From contig JBHPCZ010000047.1 in NCBI GenBank assembly GCA_042573625.1, positions 1 to 23,217 on the forward strand: 23,217 nt of DNA, given 5' to 3'. Within the stretch, counting starts at the first letter, position 1, and every line of letters begins with the position of its first letter. Position numbers and translations under genes: made by a program. The notes under the pieces were generated by a model. The model worked only from the letters and a program-made list of their open reading frames with translations, ran no database searches and was not told the DNA's origin. This stretch comes from JBHPCZ01 sp042573625. GTDB lineage: Bacteria; Desulfobacterota; Desulfobacteria; Desulfobacterales; UBA11574. Below are positions 22,937 through 23,217 of the stretch, piece by piece.

Positions 22937-22986
22937 TGGAGGCGGCAACCAGTTTCGAACTGGTGAATAGCGGTTTTGCAGACCGC
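22937..22986 (-). pseudogene. tRNA-Cys 3' half (anticodon GCA), attachment-site remnant
   Basis: On the minus strand there is a complete anticodon arm (GCGGT, loop CTGCAAA, ACCGC; anticodon GCA). It is followed by a variable loop TATTC, a T arm (ACCAG, loop TTCGAAA, CTGGT), the 3' acceptor strand TGCCGCC, the discriminator T typical of tRNA-Cys, and an encoded CCA. Upstream of the anticodon stem, where the D arm and 5' acceptor strand should be, the sequence is AT-rich and has no D arm or complementary GGCGGC. It is therefore a 3' half only. Such remnants arise when an element integrates into the anticodon arm and carries its own replacement 3' half. Confidence 0.85.
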
Positions 22987-23117
22987 AATTTATTTCTTCT
23001 AACAAACTGAATTTTATATTATTAATGACCTATCCACATCCCCTTTCGGTGAATTTTGAGGGGAATCCATTCTCAAATAAATATCACAACTTTTGAACCG
23101 ACTTCAAAACCTGTGAT
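22987..23117. other. AT-rich junction with palindrome abutting the intron
   Basis: No gene is seen here. At 23083-23117 lies a palindrome, ATCACA-AC-TTTTGAA, loop CCGAC, TTCAAAA-CC-TGTGAT (13 of 15 positions paired). Its outer edge falls exactly at the intron 3' boundary. It may be an attachment or terminator-like structure belonging to the inferred mobile element. Confidence 0.55.
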
Positions 23118-23217
23118 ATAGTCGGGTAGACCGGAGGAATCTCACCTCCAGTCCTCCACAGTACCGTACGTGAACCTCTCGATTCATACGGCTCCTGCCA
23201 GCCATTCTCTTGAAACC
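23118..23217 (-). mobile_element. group II intron 3' end (domains V and VI), partial
   Basis: The minus strand shows the 34-nt domain V at 23161-23194. It begins GAGCCGTATG, has a GAGA tetraloop and ends CACGTACGGTAC. The AGC catalytic triad is present. Domain VI follows as a nine-pair stem (GACTGGAGG / CCTCCGGTC, 23129-23153), and the intron ends in the typical ...CCGACTAT at 23118. The second pair of domain V is A-A instead of the usual A-U, a small departure. The rest of the intron, including any reverse transcriptase gene and the 5' splice site, lies beyond the right edge. Confidence 0.88.

Noticed and set aside
22679..23005. 108-codon minus-strand ORF across the tRNA remnant
   Set aside because: It runs through the tRNA fragment, the terminator-like hairpin and the aldehyde dehydrogenase leader, and has no protein-family signal.
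22937..23010. Intact tRNA-Cys gene
   Set aside because: No D arm or 5' acceptor strand complementary to GCCGCC lies upstream of the anticodon stem; the sequence there is AT-rich.

Overview
This window reads as bacterial chromosome from a Gram-negative anaerobe or facultative organism of moderate GC. The evidence is a SurA-like periplasmic foldase, a Znu-type zinc ABC importer, strong Shine-Dalgarno motifs, an iron-dependent alcohol dehydrogenase and many short palindromic interspersed repeats. From memory the repeats resemble those scattered through Desulfobacterota (Desulfobacterales) genomes. That placement is an impression, not a search result.

Layout. 235-1650 (minus): a YbaK/ProX-type aminoacyl-tRNA deacylase and an EamA-type transporter. 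1709-2055: copy A of a roughly 350 bp non-coding element with inverted-repeat ends. 2254-4421 (plus): a two-gene oxidative amine/amino-acid module, an ornithine cyclodeaminase-family protein and a FOXRED1/DAO-type flavoprotein. 4449-6431 (minus): a long nicotinamidase-like hydrolase whose stop lies 3 bases before a second EamA transporter. 6625-9903 (minus): nicotinate phosphoribosyltransferase, a CrcB fluoride channel, and a DUF190 protein with four CBS repeats. 10053-10273: a palindromic element just before a znuA-znuC-znuB zinc importer operon (10296-12836, plus). 12847-14728 (minus): a small unknown protein, RidA and a parvulin-type peptidyl-prolyl isomerase. 14755-15123: copy B of the same element. 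15134-19018 (minus): a CbbQ/NorQ-type AAA+ ATPase and a very large NorD/CbbO-type VWA protein, with another short repeat between them. 19268-20461 (plus): iron alcohol dehydrogenase, whose 3' end runs into a further repeat. 20791-22692 (minus): a short aldehyde dehydrogenase and a small exported protein, separated by a multi-hairpin region. 22937-22986: the 3' half only of a tRNA-Cys gene. 23118-23217: the catalytic 3' end (domains V and VI) of a group II intron that continues past the window.

How the parts fit. Nicotinamidase-like hydrolase and nicotinate phosphoribosyltransferase are the two steps of NAD salvage from nicotinamide, though the hydrolase's length leaves its substrate open. CrcB and DUF190 proteins commonly occur together. 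The AAA+/VWA pair belongs to a family that remodels metalloenzymes (nitric oxide reductase, Rubisco), but no client enzyme is visible here. The alcohol and aldehyde dehydrogenases could oxidise an alcohol in two steps, but they are divergently arranged and separated by repeats.

The most informative non-coding signal is at the right end. The tRNA-Cys 3' half keeps a downstream terminator-like hairpin but lacks its 5' half. This is the expected scar of integration into a tRNA anticodon arm, so a mobile island probably starts near 22987 and extends right. The group II intron sits about 130 bases inside it, and its 3' splice boundary falls exactly at the base of a palindrome. At least four distinct palindromic repeat types occur in 23 kb, and two of them reach into the stop codon of the upstream gene.
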